The notes: generated from the sequence alone by a model not told the origin. A stretch of DNA of 64,000 nt from Methylophilus sp. (GCF_008015755.1 NZ_SSGF01000018.1:186001-250000), one strand, 5' to 3'; counted from the stretch's first letter, positions 1-9,560 are shown. A program made the numbers and translations.

Positions 1-517
1 CCGTGACTGGGGGTATCAACTGGCCAAAGAAGAATTTGGCGCCGAGCTGATTGACGGCGGCCCATGGTGCAAGCTGCCTAATGGCATCATCATTAAAGAC
101 TGTATCGCAGACGCATTCTTGCAAGAGATTCTGCTGCACCCGGAAGATTACGATGTCGTGGCCGCATTGAACCTCAATGGCGACTATATGAGTGATGCGC
201 TGGCAGCCCAAGTTGGTGGTATCGGGATTGCGCCCGGAGCGAACTTGAGCGATACCATCGCCATGTTTGAAGCCACCCACGGCACCGCGCCGAAAATCGC
301 CGGTAAAAACCTGGCCAACCCAAGCTCCCTGATCTTGTCCGCCGAAATGATGTTACGTCATATGGGTTGGGTAGAAGCGGCTGACCTCGTACTCAATGGC
401 GTCGCCAAGGCGATTGCCAGCAAGCGGGTGACTGGCGATTTTAGTAGCCAAATGGAAGGTGCCACGCAAGTCGGCACGGCAGAGTTTGGTGATGAAATCA
501 TCAAACAAATGGCCTAA
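1..517 (+). CDS. icd: NADP-dependent isocitrate dehydrogenase, C-terminal part (5' truncated by window edge)
   Basis: This is the C-terminal part, about 171 residues, of the TCA-cycle enzyme that oxidatively decarboxylates isocitrate to 2-oxoglutarate using NADP. The reading frame enters from the left edge at base 2 and stops with TAA at 515-517. The segment around [10 protein letters not shown], followed by [19 protein letters not shown], is the nucleotide-binding loop region of the Icd family. The sequence collinearly matches the end of bacterial homodimeric Icd, so only the N-terminal part is missing. A strong bidirectional terminator follows at once. In a methylotroph this enzyme would mainly supply 2-oxoglutarate for nitrogen assimilation, which is an inference from lifestyle. 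Confidence 0.95.
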   Translation, partial: RDWGYQLAKEEFGAELIDGGPWCKLPNGIIIKDCIADAFLQEILLHPEDYDVVAALNLNGDYMSDALAAQVGGIGIAPGANLSDTIAMFEATHGTAPKIAGKNLANPSSLILSAEMMLRHMGWVEAADLVLNGVAKAIASKRVTGDFSSQMEGATQVGTAEFGDEIIKQMA

Positions 518-544
518 GTTTTAGCCACTGCACCAAACGATAAA

Positions 545-572
545 AAAACGGCTCGCAAATGCGAGCCGTTTT
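545..572. terminator. Bidirectional intrinsic terminator between icd and cspA
   Basis: A perfect 12-bp stem (AAAACGGCTCGC / GCGAGCCGTTTT) with loop AAAT. A T-rich tract follows on the plus strand, and seven T's follow when it is read on the minus strand. It can therefore end both the icd transcript and the convergent cold-shock transcript. Confidence 0.9.
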
Positions 573-598
573 GTATTTTTTACCCCTAAAAGAACAAA

Positions 599-802
599 TT
601 ATGCTTTTTGTATGTTTGAAGCCTGTTTCCCTTTTGGACCCTCAGTCACATCAAAGGATACACGTTGGCCTTCTTTCAAGCTTTTATAACCAGATTCAAC
701 GATTGCGGAGAAGTGCGCGAACAAATCGTCACCGCCGTCATCGGGAGTAATGAATCCAAAGCCCTTAGAGTCGTTAAACCACTTTACGGTACCTGTTGCC
801 AT
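599..802 (-). CDS. cspA: Cold-shock protein, CspA family
   Basis: A 67-residue single cold-shock domain, the standard length for the family. It shows the RNA-binding motifs KGFGFI (RNP1, about residues 14-19) and DLFAHF (RNP2-like, about 26-31). Such proteins bind single-stranded RNA and DNA in the cytoplasm and melt secondary structure. The start ATG has an AAGGA ribosome site 6-8 bases upstream. It is transcribed alone from its own promoter with a leader of about 125 nt, which is typical of cold-inducible csp genes. Whether this copy is cold-induced cannot be read from sequence. Confidence 0.95.
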   Translation of the reverse strand: MATGTVKWFNDSKGFGFITPDDGGDDLFAHFSAIVESGYKSLKEGQRVSFDVTEGPKGKQASNIQKA

Positions 803-933
803 TTTACTTCCTTACTTTTTTACTTAACAGGGAGGCGCCCCAAAAGTTTGTCTCAAGTACTCCAGTCGCAATAAACAAGCTTTGCTTTACTTAAAGACGG
901 CTACAAAAAACCTGAACCCAAACGCCTTAAGGA

Positions 934-962
934 TTTATAATTTAGCATTATTTAAATGTCAA
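934..962 (-). promoter_or_regulatory. cspA promoter and long 5' leader (803-~927)
   Basis: On the minus strand TTGACA (957-962) and TATAAA (934-939) are separated by exactly 17 bp, a near-consensus sigma-70 promoter. Transcription would start near 927, giving a 5' untranslated leader of about 125 nt before the cspA ATG. The rest of the 348-bp gap to pilB (963-1150) shows no gene. It must hold the pilB promoter; a weak TTTGAA/TATACT pair (1048-1075) is the only candidate seen, and no clear ribosome site precedes pilB. Confidence 0.8.
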
Positions 963-1150
963 GGCTAATTTTGTATCTTTTAACGAAAGCTAAAAAATCT
1001 CCTTAAAATTTGCATAAATGCTGCATGAGAGCCCGTCTTTTCTACGATTTGAATCTTTGAGCCTCCACGTATACTCCAGTAAAAAGGTGAGTTGTATCAG
1101 TATATTAACGGATCTGTTTCACTGTTTGGACGACGTATTTAAAGACATCT

Positions 1151-2872
1151 ATGGCAACACTGGAAAGTTCAAAAAAACTGGGCGGTATGGCGCGCATGCT
1201 GGTGCAGTCTTCGCTCATGGGCGAAGACGACGCAGCGGCGTTGCAGGAGAAATGCCACGCACAGAAAATCAGCTTTTTGGCCGCCACGCTGGCGCAAAAA
1301 AAGATTTCTGCCAAAGATATTGCGCAAACGGCTTCGCAAGCTTTCGGCTTTCCTTTTTTTGACCTCAATGCCTTAGATCAGGACTCTCTGCCAGACAAAA
1401 CCATAGACATCAAACTGATGCAATCGCATCGCGTCTTGCTGCTGCAACAAAAAAGCAACGTGGCTTATATTGCCATCTCCGACCCGACGAATCTGCATGC
1501 GTTGGACACCATACAGTTTCAAATGGGCGCGACCTTGTTTCCGGTGGTGGTGGAGGATGACAAACTCGGTAAATGGATAGATAAAATTGTCGAATCCAAA
1601 GATACCAGCATGTCTAACCTCAATGCTGGCGGTGATGAGTTTGACCTTGGCCTGGAAGACGCGGGCGAAGAGCAGGAAGCAGAAATCCTGCAAGAAGTGG
1701 ATGATGCGCCGGTGGTCAAGTTCTTGCAAAAAATATTGCTGGATGCCATCAATATGGGCGCATCCGACTTGCACTTTGAGCCTTACGAGAAGTTTTACCG
1801 TATTCGCTTCCGGGTAGACGGCGTCTTAAGAGATATGTCACAACCGCCCTTAGCCATCAAAGAAAAACTGGCCTCGCGTATCAAGGTGATTTCAAACCTG
1901 GATATTTCCGAGAAAAGAATTCCGCAAGATGGCCGCATGAAATTAATTATTTCAAAAACGCGCGCTATCGACTTCCGTGTCAGTACCCTGCCCTTGATCC
2001 ATGGCGAAAAAATCGTGATGCGGATTCTGGATCCGACCAGCGCAACACTGGGCATTGAAGCCTTAGGCTATGAGCCAGAGCAGCAAGCTTCGTTGCTGAA
2101 AGCCATCCATCGCCCCTATGGCCTGGTATTGGTGACCGGGCCAACGGGCTCGGGTAAAACGGTGTCACTGTATACCTGCTTAAATCTGCTCAATGACCCT
2201 GGCGTGAATATTTCTACCGCTGAAGACCCGGCAGAAATCCCCTTGCCTGGCATTAATCAGGTCAATGTGAATGATAAACAAGGTCTCACCTTTGCCGCCG
2301 CTTTAAAATCGTTTTTACGCCAGGATCCTGACATCATCATGATTGGTGAGATTCGCGACCTGGAAACGGCAGACATGGCCATCAAGGCCGCGTCTACCGG
2401 CCATATGGTGCTGTCCACGCTGCATACCAATGACGCACCGACCACGCTGTCACGTTTGCTGAATATGGGCGTGGCACCATTTAATATTGCCTCGGCCGTG
2501 ACCTTAATCACCGCACAACGTTTGGCCAGGCGCTTATGCAAACATTGCAAAGTGCCACTTACCATCCCGCAAGAAGCTTTGCTAAAAGTCGGCTTTACCC
2601 ATGCCATGTTAGAAGGTGAGTGGCAATTGTATGGTCCTAAAGAGGGGGGTTGCGAACACTGCAATAACGGCTATAAAGGCCGTGTCGGTATTTATCAGGT
2701 CATGCCGATCACTGAAGCCATCGCGCAAATCATCATGCAAAACGGCAATGCGCTGGATATAGCGGCACAGGCCAAAAAAGAAGGCGTCAAAGACTTGCGC
2801 GAGTCTGGCCTGCTCAAGGTAAAACAAGGCTTAACCTCGATTGAGGAAGTCGAAGCCGTCACCAATGAATAA
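1151..2872 (+). CDS. pilB: Type IV pilus extension ATPase PilB
   Basis: 573 residues, the usual PilB length. The N-terminal third is the T2SSE_N domain (about 60-140). It is followed by the N2 domain with SDLHFEPYE and the C-terminal ATPase domain with Walker A GPTGSGKT at 330-337, an Asp box (EDPAE), Walker B (DIIMIGEIRD) and a His box (STLHTND). The paired CxxC motifs near the C-terminus (CKHC and CEHC) form the zinc-binding tetracysteine of PilB/GspE ATPases. It sits on the cytoplasmic face of the pilus machine and powers pilin polymerisation. pilC follows after 38 bp, consistent with an operon. GspE is the main alternative; the pilC partner and length favour PilB. Confidence 0.95.
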   Translation: MATLESSKKLGGMARMLVQSSLMGEDDAAALQEKCHAQKISFLAATLAQKKISAKDIAQTASQAFGFPFFDLNALDQDSLPDKTIDIKLMQSHRVLLLQQKSNVAYIAISDPTNLHALDTIQFQMGATLFPVVVEDDKLGKWIDKIVESKDTSMSNLNAGGDEFDLGLEDAGEEQEAEILQEVDDAPVVKFLQKILLDAINMGASDLHFEPYEKFYRIRFRVDGVLRDMSQPPLAIKEKLASRIKVISNLDISEKRIPQDGRMKLIISKTRAIDFRVSTLPLIHGEKIVMRILDPTSATLGIEALGYEPEQQASLLKAIHRPYGLVLVTGPTGSGKTVSLYTCLNLLNDPGVNISTAEDPAEIPLPGINQVNVNDKQGLTFAAALKSFLRQDPDIIMIGEIRDLETADMAIKAASTGHMVLSTLHTNDAPTTLSRLLNMGVAPFNIASAVTLITAQRLARRLCKHCKVPLTIPQEALLKVGFTHAMLEGEWQLYGPKEGGCEHCNNGYKGRVGIYQVMPITEAIAQIIMQNGNALDIAAQAKKEGVKDLRESGLLKVKQGLTSIEEVEAVTNE

Positions 2873-2910
2873 GGTCTGTGACTCACTCTATTTATTTTTA
2901 AGAAAACACT

Positions 2911-4134
2911 ATGGCGACTGCAAATAGCAAACAATCCGTGTATCAGTGGGAAGGCAAAGACCGCAAAGGTAAGCTGGTCAAAGGCGAAATGCGCGCCAAT
3001 GGCGAAGCCGTGGTCAATGCCACCCTGCGCCGCCAGGGTATAACGATACTCAAGGTCAAAAAACAAAGCGCGCTGGCGACCAAAGGCAAAGTCACCGAAA
3101 AAGACATCACCCTGTTTACACGCCAACTCGCCACCATGATGAAAGCAGGTGTGCCTTTATTACAAGCCTTTGATATTGTCGGCAAGGGCCACCATAACCC
3201 GGCGGTGGCCAAGCTGCTGTCTGATATTAAATCGGATGTCGAAACCGGCAGCAGCCTGAGCGCGGCGTTCCGCAAATATCCCTTGTACTTTGATCAGTTA
3301 TTTTGCAACCTGGTTGGTGCCGGGGAACAAGCCGGTATTCTGGATAGCTTACTGGAGCGCCTGGCCACTTATAAAGAAAAGATTCTTGCCATTAAAAGCA
3401 AGATCAAATCGGCGCTGGTGTATCCGGTCTCCATTATTGTTGTGGCGTTTGTGATTACCGCCGTGATTATGATTTTTGTTGTGCCCGCCTTTAAGGATTT
3501 GTTCAGCAGCTTTGGGGCTGACCTGCCCGGGCCGACCGTGGTTGTGATTAACCTGTCCAACTTTTTTGTCGCTTGGTGGTGGGCCATTTTTGGCACCATG
3601 GGGTTTGGTTTCTGGTTCTTTTTTTACACCTGGAAACGCTCCGAAAAAATGCAGGCCACCATGGATCGTCTCATGCTGCGGCTGCCGATTTTTGGCGAGC
3701 TGATTCGCAAAGCCACCATCGCCCGCTTTGCGCGCACGTTGTCTACCATGTTTGCGGCAGGGGTGCCATTGGTCGAAGCGCTGGACTCTGTGGCAGGCGC
3801 TTCTGGTAATAAAGTCTATTTTGATGCGACCAAGAAAATCCAAAGCGAAGTCAGCACCGGCACCAGCCTGACAGTGTCTATGCAAAATGCCAATGTGTTT
3901 CCTAATATGGTCATCCAGATGACCGCGATTGGGGAAGAATCAGGCTCTTTAGACGGCATGCTGACCAAAGTGGCCGACTTTTACGAGGGCGAAGTCGATG
4001 ATGCTGTCGCGGCGATTTCCAGTCTGATGGAGCCAGTGATTATGGTCGTACTCGGCGTCCTCATCGGTGGCCTGGTGGTCGCCATGTATATGCCTATCTT
4101 CAAAATGGGGAAAGTGGTCAGTGGTGGTGGCTAA
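2911..4134 (+). CDS. pilC: Type IV pilus inner-membrane platform protein PilC
   Basis: 407 residues with two T2SSF repeats (roughly 75-200 and 278-400). Each ends in hydrophobic membrane segments, around 170-190, 222-240 and 380-400. The Nterm motif FTRQLATMMKAGVPLLQAF and its second-repeat counterpart FARTLSTMFAAGVPLVEAL are the family signatures. PilC is the inner-membrane platform on which PilB acts. The usual third gene, prepilin peptidase pilD, does not follow; a terminator and convergent dsbC lie there instead, so pilD and the pilin genes must be elsewhere. Confidence 0.95.
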   Translation: MATANSKQSVYQWEGKDRKGKLVKGEMRANGEAVVNATLRRQGITILKVKKQSALATKGKVTEKDITLFTRQLATMMKAGVPLLQAFDIVGKGHHNPAVAKLLSDIKSDVETGSSLSAAFRKYPLYFDQLFCNLVGAGEQAGILDSLLERLATYKEKILAIKSKIKSALVYPVSIIVVAFVITAVIMIFVVPAFKDLFSSFGADLPGPTVVVINLSNFFVAWWWAIFGTMGFGFWFFFYTWKRSEKMQATMDRLMLRLPIFGELIRKATIARFARTLSTMFAAGVPLVEALDSVAGASGNKVYFDATKKIQSEVSTGTSLTVSMQNANVFPNMVIQMTAIGEESGSLDGMLTKVADFYEGEVDDAVAAISSLMEPVIMVVLGVLIGGLVVAMYMPIFKMGKVVSGGG

Positions 4135-4157
4135 GCCTCACAGCAAACGCAGACAAT

Positions 4158-4186
4158 AAAAAAGGCCGGGGATCCCGGCCTTTTTT
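4158..4186. terminator. Bidirectional terminator between pilC and dsbC
   Basis: A GC stem GGCCGGG / CCCGGCC with a GAT loop, flanked by AAAAAA on the left and TTTTTT on the right. It can work for both convergent genes. Confidence 0.92.
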
Positions 4187-4207
4187 ATGATCGAATACAC
4201 TAATCGA

Positions 4208-4942
4208 TTATTTTTTGGCAGCTTGCAATGACTTTTCAATTTCGTCATAAGGCTGCGCGCCCAGCATGCGTTTGCCATTTTCAAAAAACAATGTCGGCGT
4301 GCTGTTCACACCCACCTTGTGCGCCAACTCACCGACTTTTTCCAGCGGTACTTCACATTTGGCGGTCGTTGTCGGCAGTTTGTTATTGAAAATCCAGTCC
4401 TGCCAGGCTTTCACGCGATTGCTGGCACACCAGATGCTACGTGATTTGTTAGCGGCATCCGGGTGTAACTGCTCAATCGGGTACAAGAATGTGTAAATAG
4501 TCACATCGTTGATATTCGTGAGTTCTTTTTGTTCCAGACGCTTGCAGAATGGGCAATCCACATCGGAAAACACCACCAATTTGCGGCTGCCATTACCTTT
4601 GACCACTTTAATCGCTTGATCCAGCGGCAGGCTGTTAAAGTCGATTTTACTCAACTCATCCATGCGTTCGCCGGTAATGTCTTTTTTGGTTTTTGGATCG
4701 ACCAAACGACCCTCGGCAATCAGAAAGCTGAACTTGTCATCGGTGTAAATAATTTGCCCACCCATAAACACTTCATACAAGCCTGAGTATGGCGTTTTGG
4801 TCACACTGTCGACCTTGAATTTTGGGTAAGCGCTTTCCACCAGTTTTTTCAGACTGGCTTCGTCGGCAACACTGCTAAAAGACCATAGCGCGGCCAAGGC
4901 AATCATGCCGCCCATCACACACTGGCCGATAGATTTTTTCAT
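4208..4942 (-). CDS. dsbC: Periplasmic thiol:disulfide interchange protein DsbC
   Basis: 244 residues from the chosen start MKKSIGQ. That start has an AAAGAG ribosome site, and the peptide begins with a signal sequence ending near SSVADEAS. An upstream in-frame ATG would add seven residues but lacks a ribosome site. The N-terminal dimerisation domain is followed by a thioredoxin-fold domain with active site CPFC (in SDVDCPFCKRLE) and the cis-proline loop STPT. DsbC isomerises wrong disulfides in the periplasm. The active-site dipeptide is Pro-Phe, not the Gly-Tyr of E. coli DsbC. It stands alone on the minus strand, downstream of the ubi genes. Confidence 0.9.
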   Translation of the reverse strand: MKKSIGQCVMGGMIALAALWSFSSVADEASLKKLVESAYPKFKVDSVTKTPYSGLYEVFMGGQIIYTDDKFSFLIAEGRLVDPKTKKDITGERMDELSKIDFNSLPLDQAIKVVKGNGSRKLVVFSDVDCPFCKRLEQKELTNINDVTIYTFLYPIEQLHPDAANKSRSIWCASNRVKAWQDWIFNNKLPTTTAKCEVPLEKVGELAHKVGVNSTPTLFFENGKRMLGAQPYDEIEKSLQAAKK

Positions 4943-4985
4943 GACATACTCTTTCTCAAACATGCGCAGTAGGCAACGCTACACA

Positions 4986-6194
4986 TTATTGTTGCGTTGC
5001 TGCGCGAATTAAAAAACGTTTAAGCATAGCACTGTTCTCTACACCGCGTAAGCCTAACAAAGCGGCGTGCGTCCATATGGCTTGTGGGCGGGCAAACAAA
5101 GCATCCAGGCCACGGGTCAGTGCATGCATCTTCACTATATCTGGCTGCCGAGTGCGCATCACATGCCGTAAAAAACCGGCATCGCCCAATGGCTTCATCG
5201 CAGGCAATTGGGCAATCTGCGCACAAAGTGCCTGCACATCCTGAAAACCGAGGTTAACCCCCTGCCCGGCCATCGGGTGCACCTGATGCGCGGCATCGCC
5301 CAACAGCATCACTTGCGGCAAGGCCATGGTTTCAGCGGTATTCTGCATCAGCTGAAAAGCCAGCACGGGACCACTCGGCGTTAACTGCCCAAGCAGTTGT
5401 CCACTGCGCTCAGCCACTTCTAAGGCCAAGGCCTGTGCGGACAAGGCCTGTTTTTGCGCAGCTAGCGCATGTGGCAACGCCCACACCAGGGACACCTGCT
5501 GTTGCGGCATGGGCAGCAAAGCCAGGGTTTCATGCTCGCCAAACCACTGCCGGGCAATATTGCTATGCGGCCGTTCAGCTTTAAAATTAGCGACCAACGC
5601 CGTTTGTGCAAAATCTACCTGTTGCAGCCCCACACCGCATTGCGACCGCACCCAGGAGCGCGCACCATCAGCGCCTAACAACAAAGAAGCTTCAACCTCA
5701 TGCTGTGGCAAGGATAACCGTGCAAGATGACCGCCATGTTGCAATGACTGTGCCGGTGCGTCGGTGATCACCGTCACCTCCGTGTCAGCCAAGACCTGCC
5801 AGCAGGCATGCATCAAGGCCTGGCTTTCAACGATATAGCCCATTTCAGGCAAGTGCGCTTCATCTGCGGTCAGGCGCAAGCTAGGCGTGGCATGCTGATG
5901 TGTCGGCGACCATAAATGCATGGCCGCAATCGGGTTGATGCGACTGGTAGGCAGGCGTGACCACACGCCCAGCGCGCGTAACCAGTCCACGGTTTGATTG
6001 GTCAGCGCATAAATACGGCTATCCCAATGCGCCATATCGGTCATCCAGTCAGTCGGCAAGGCTAGTGCTGGCTTGGCATCGGTCAACACCACCTTTTTAC
6101 CCAGGCGCGACAAGGCAATCGCGGCCGTGAGCCCCACCAGGCCTGCACCCACAATCACCACATCGGTGTTAATCAGAGAACGTTCAGCTGCCAT
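4986..6194 (-). CDS. FAD-dependent ubiquinone-biosynthesis hydroxylase, UbiI/UbiF/VisC type
   Basis: 402 residues. The N-terminal Rossmann motif VIVGAGLVGLTAAIAL binds the ADP part of FAD, and the C-terminal GDAAHQVHPMAGQGVNLGFQD is the second FAD motif of the UbiH/COQ6 family. The GDAAH form, rather than GNAAQ, resembles UbiI/UbiF more than UbiH. These enzymes hydroxylate the aromatic ring of ubiquinone precursors on the inner membrane. Which ring carbon is modified cannot be decided from sequence. The start overlaps the end of ubiH by 11 bp, so the pair is translationally linked; the order pepP-ubiH-this gene is the same as in E. coli (pepP-ubiH-ubiI). Confidence 0.88.
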   Translation of the reverse strand: MAAERSLINTDVVIVGAGLVGLTAAIALSRLGKKVVLTDAKPALALPTDWMTDMAHWDSRIYALTNQTVDWLRALGVWSRLPTSRINPIAAMHLWSPTHQHATPSLRLTADEAHLPEMGYIVESQALMHACWQVLADTEVTVITDAPAQSLQHGGHLARLSLPQHEVEASLLLGADGARSWVRSQCGVGLQQVDFAQTALVANFKAERPHSNIARQWFGEHETLALLPMPQQQVSLVWALPHALAAQKQALSAQALALEVAERSGQLLGQLTPSGPVLAFQLMQNTAETMALPQVMLLGDAAHQVHPMAGQGVNLGFQDVQALCAQIAQLPAMKPLGDAGFLRHVMRTRQPDIVKMHALTRGLDALFARPQAIWTHAALLGLRGVENSAMLKRFLIRAATQQ

Positions 6195-7353
6195 AACTCA
6201 TTTTATTGACCAAATAACGGCGCGCCATTGGCAACAGGCTGAGCGCGCCCAACCCCGCGCCACGCAGCAAGCCCACCCCGACCAGGTCATTAGAAAATAC
6301 ATTAACTAAGAAATCCGTAAACTGCAGGCCACGCCCGGTATCGCGCTGACGCGACTGATGATACTCAGCCAGGCGGTGTGCTGCACCCCACTCGCTGTCC
6401 TGCGTGGCCGCAACATTAGCCGCCAGCGCAACTGCATCGCGGATGCCAACGTTAAAACCTTGTCCGGCAACCGGGTGCATGGTTTGTGCCGCATTACCAA
6501 TTACCACGCAGTGGGCGGCAAAGGTCTGGCCTAATTTACTGAGTTTGAGCGGGAATCTGAAGCGTTTGCCCGCATGCAAGAATTTACCCACGCGGTCACC
6601 AAAGGCAGCATGCAAGGCTTGCAGAAAGGCATCATCATCCAGCCCAGCGATCTCATCGAGATAAACCTGTTCACCGGTCCATACCAGTGAAAATTGTTGG
6701 CCGTTGGGTAGCAATGCCATCGGCCCAAATGGCGTAAACCGCTCGTAGGCAATATTGCGGTGCGGTTGCTCGGTCTGCACCAGGCCGACCAGCGCATCAT
6801 GGCCATAATGCTTGGTCTCACGCACCAGGCCAGGAATAGACTCCAGGCTACGGCCGCCATCGGCAATCACGGCCAAAGGCGTCGATAATTTTTGTACAGC
6901 GCCATCGGCAGACTGATATTCAACCTCAGCCGCAGTCGCATGTACATCCAGCGCCGTCACCGGCACCTGGTCATGCAATGTAATGCCCGCAGGAGATTGC
7001 GCAATGCGTGCATCGAGCGCCTGCATCAGCGCGCCATATGAGACTACATAACCCAGAGCGGGCAAGTCGTGCTCCTGGGCTTTGAGCACGGTGCGGCCAA
7101 AGCCTTTTTGCTGAGAAACGTGAATGGTTTCAATCGCCGTGACGCTGTTTTCGAGCAACGTCCACACCCCGAGCTGCTCAAGCACCTGACGTGTGCCATA
7201 AGACAGCGCCAGCGCGCGGCCATCGCCGTACATGGCGCCGTGCGACTGCGCCTCAAGCACCGTCACTGGCACAGCCGACTGTTGCAGCGACAACGCCAGT
7301 ACGAGCCCGACCGGGCCGCCGCCGATGACTACAGGATGGTTGATAGTTTGCAT
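6184..7353 (-). CDS. ubiH: 2-octaprenyl-6-methoxyphenol hydroxylase-type monooxygenase UbiH
   Basis: 389 residues from ATG (MQTINHPVV). The codon before it is GTG and could add one residue. The FAD motif VVIGGGPVGLVLALSL lies at the N-terminus, and the C-terminal motif reads GNAAQTMHPVAGQGFNVGIRD, close to the GNAAQ version seen in E. coli UbiH. It is predicted to hydroxylate a ubiquinone intermediate using FAD, NAD(P)H and oxygen. It follows pepP by 36 bp and overlaps the next hydroxylase, forming a pepP-ubiH-ubiI-like operon. The exact substrate is inferred from the family. Confidence 0.88.
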   Translation of the reverse strand: MQTINHPVVIGGGPVGLVLALSLQQSAVPVTVLEAQSHGAMYGDGRALALSYGTRQVLEQLGVWTLLENSVTAIETIHVSQQKGFGRTVLKAQEHDLPALGYVVSYGALMQALDARIAQSPAGITLHDQVPVTALDVHATAAEVEYQSADGAVQKLSTPLAVIADGGRSLESIPGLVRETKHYGHDALVGLVQTEQPHRNIAYERFTPFGPMALLPNGQQFSLVWTGEQVYLDEIAGLDDDAFLQALHAAFGDRVGKFLHAGKRFRFPLKLSKLGQTFAAHCVVIGNAAQTMHPVAGQGFNVGIRDAVALAANVAATQDSEWGAAHRLAEYHQSRQRDTGRGLQFTDFLVNVFSNDLVGVGLLRGAGLGALSLLPMARRYLVNKMSYGS

Positions 7354-7389
7354 CACACTGACTGCCTTTGACTCAATCTCAATCTATAC

Positions 7390-8700
7390 TCAAATTGCTG
7401 ATGCGCGTTGACGCATCAGCGCTTCAATCTCGGTCACCGTTTTTACGGCCGCCGAGGTCATCACCTCATGCCCATTGGCGGTCACCAGCACATCATCTTC
7501 AATGCGGATGCCAATATTCCAGAAATGCTCAGGCACATTGTCTGCCGGGCGCACATAACAGCCAGGCTCAACCGTCAGCACGTTGCCGGGTTGCAGCATG
7601 ACCCAGTCACCGCCCGCCGTTTTATATTCACCGGCATCATGCACATCCAGCCCCAGCCAGTGACCGGTGCGATGCATGTAAAACTGGCGATAGCTGCCGG
7701 TTTCGAGCACGGCCTCACGGCTGCCCTGGCATAAACCATAGTGGATAAAGCCATCCATCAATACGTTTAAGGCAGCCTCATGCGGCGCGTTCCAGTGATG
7801 TTGCGGACTGACGTGTTCAATGGCCGCCGCCTGTGCGGCTAACACCAGTTCATATAAATCTTTTTGCGGGCCACTAAAACGACCACTTACCGGAAAAGTC
7901 CGCGTAATGTCAGAGGCATAGCCATCCAACTCACAACCGGCATCAATCAGCAGTAAATCACCGACATTTAACTGCGCGTTATTAGCGTTGTAGTGCAAGG
8001 TACACGCATTGGCGCCACCGGCCACAATGCTGGTATACGCCGGTGCCTGCGCACCCTGGCTATAAAACGCATGCAAAAACTCCGCCTCGATTTCATACTC
8101 CCACTTACCTGGCACTGCTGCCTGCATGGCACGGTTGTGCGCGCTGGCGGCGATATTGGCCGAGCGGCGCATCAGGTCAATCTCATAAGGGGATTTAAGC
8201 AGACGCATTGCATCCAGTGGTTGACGCACATCAACCAGCTTGGCAGGGGCCTGCACGCCGGTGCGCGCTTGCGCCTTGACCGCATTCAGCCATTGGCTCA
8301 CTTTGGCATCCCAGGCAGCATCACTGCCCAGGCTAAAAAACAACTCAGGCTGATTCGCCATCAGCGTTGGTAATTGTTCGTCCAGTTGTGTGATGGAATA
8401 CGCCTCATCGAAACCGAATTCTGTTTTAGCGGCCTCCGGCCCATAACGAAAACCATCCCAGATTTCGCGATCCAGGTCTTTATCACGGCAAAACAGAATG
8501 GTTTTTGGCGATGCCCCGGCAATCAGCACCAACACAGCTTCAGGCTCTTTAAATCCGGTGAGGTAATAAAAATAGCTGTCAAAACGGTAAGGATAATGGC
8601 TGTCGCGATTGCGCGTCACTTCGGGCGCGGTCGGAATCACCGCAATACCCGCTTGCATGCTCTGCATCAGTTGCTGGCGACGACGGGAAAATTCTTGCAT
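7390..8700 (-). CDS. pepP: Xaa-Pro aminopeptidase (aminopeptidase P)
   Basis: 436 residues from ATG at 8700 (MQEFSRRRQQLMQ), which aligns with the start of E. coli PepP; an upstream in-frame TTG would add 19 residues and is unlikely. The N-terminal AMP_N domain (about 1-135) is followed by the pita-bread metallopeptidase fold. The di-manganese ligands are visible: DAGCELDGYASDITRTFP (two Asp), HRTGHWLGLDVHD (His), TVEPGCY (Glu) and RIEDDVLV (Glu). It removes N-terminal residues ahead of proline in the cytoplasm. It heads the pepP-ubiH-ubiI-like operon, a conserved but functionally unexplained linkage. Confidence 0.94.
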   Translation of the reverse strand: MQEFSRRRQQLMQSMQAGIAVIPTAPEVTRNRDSHYPYRFDSYFYYLTGFKEPEAVLVLIAGASPKTILFCRDKDLDREIWDGFRYGPEAAKTEFGFDEAYSITQLDEQLPTLMANQPELFFSLGSDAAWDAKVSQWLNAVKAQARTGVQAPAKLVDVRQPLDAMRLLKSPYEIDLMRRSANIAASAHNRAMQAAVPGKWEYEIEAEFLHAFYSQGAQAPAYTSIVAGGANACTLHYNANNAQLNVGDLLLIDAGCELDGYASDITRTFPVSGRFSGPQKDLYELVLAAQAAAIEHVSPQHHWNAPHEAALNVLMDGFIHYGLCQGSREAVLETGSYRQFYMHRTGHWLGLDVHDAGEYKTAGGDWVMLQPGNVLTVEPGCYVRPADNVPEHFWNIGIRIEDDVLVTANGHEVMTSAAVKTVTEIEALMRQRASAI

Positions 8701-8786
8701 GGAGAGACTCAAAGTACGTTCTGGATAGTTAGGAATTGTAGCGTATTTGGTTGGCAATTGCTGGAATGGTTCCTGCCAACAGCGCG

Positions 8787-9560
8787 TCAGAAGCCCATCA
8801 TTTCATACAGCGCAGACTGTCTGACATTTTTTTCGGCGTTTTGAATCGTGCCATCGCTTTGCCACTGTTGCAGTTGGCGCGCCAGAATAGGCTGCACCTG
8901 CGCCGCGTGCATGCCAGGCTTGATAGCGGGTAGATACAGCATTTTTAACAATAAGGCATCGAGGCCGGTCAATAAGGACTCTGGCGTTTTGTCATTAAAT
9001 ACTGAGGGATATACCTTGTCTGAATCGTTGGGTAACCCCATGGCTTGGGTGATTTCTTCAACAATGCAAGACACCAGCGCGCCATGTTCCTGTGCGTGAT
9101 CGACAGGAATCACCACCCAGGCGCGCTTGATGGCTTTTTGTGCATCCAGGGTCACACCGAACATGCAGATGGCGTCGGCAGGTGGCGGCTGGCTTTTATT
9201 GTCACTGACACGTGCCACTTCTTGTCGCCATTGCGCAGACTGGCTAAACACCACGGTCATATTGGCTTCAGCGGCGCTGGCGGCCAGGCTAATTGAGTGA
9301 CCCGTAATCTGGGACAGATGTCGTAAATGCGCCGTCGTCAGCGAGGTATGTTGTTCTGCCCCATCGGCATGGTGCGCCAGCCATACTTTGACTGGTTGCT
9401 GCCATTTGCGTACGGCTTGCTCGCCTGCGACATATTCACTATGCAGTGCTACCTCATTGAATGCCTGCTGCAAATATTCAGGGGACTGCCAGGCCTCCTC
9501 TGCCAGCACGGCAGAGGTATTCAACAGCAAAATTAGCCACCAATACCTGATATTAATCAT
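8787..9560 (-). CDS. DUF2927 family secreted protein
   Basis: 257 residues starting MINIRYWWLILLLNTSAVLAEEA, which reads as a signal peptide with cleavage after VLA. The body fits the DUF2927 family: a CxxxxI(T)QAMGLPND-like segment (SCIVEEITQAMGLPNDSD) resembling a metalloprotease-like core, and a C-terminal LDALLLKMLYLPAIKPGM segment. The start overlaps the stop of the upstream gene by 8 bases (ATGATTAA), a classic coupled junction that fixes the start. Function is unknown; export to the periplasm is the only supported statement. Confidence 0.78.
   Translation of the reverse strand: MINIRYWWLILLLNTSAVLAEEAWQSPEYLQQAFNEVALHSEYVAGEQAVRKWQQPVKVWLAHHADGAEQHTSLTTAHLRHLSQITGHSISLAASAAEANMTVVFSQSAQWRQEVARVSDNKSQPPPADAICMFGVTLDAQKAIKRAWVVIPVDHAQEHGALVSCIVEEITQAMGLPNDSDKVYPSVFNDKTPESLLTGLDALLLKMLYLPAIKPGMHAAQVQPILARQLQQWQSDGTIQNAEKNVRQSALYEMMGF

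Noticed and set aside
1048-1075. pilB sigma-70 or sigma-54 promoter
   Set aside because: The TTTGAA/TATACT pair is weak and no GG-N10-GC element is present, so no promoter can be claimed.
2980-3885. Long minus-strand open frames inside pilC, metE and other genes
   Set aside because: They mirror strongly coding plus-strand genes, have low-complexity His/Arg/Gln-rich translations, and match no domain.
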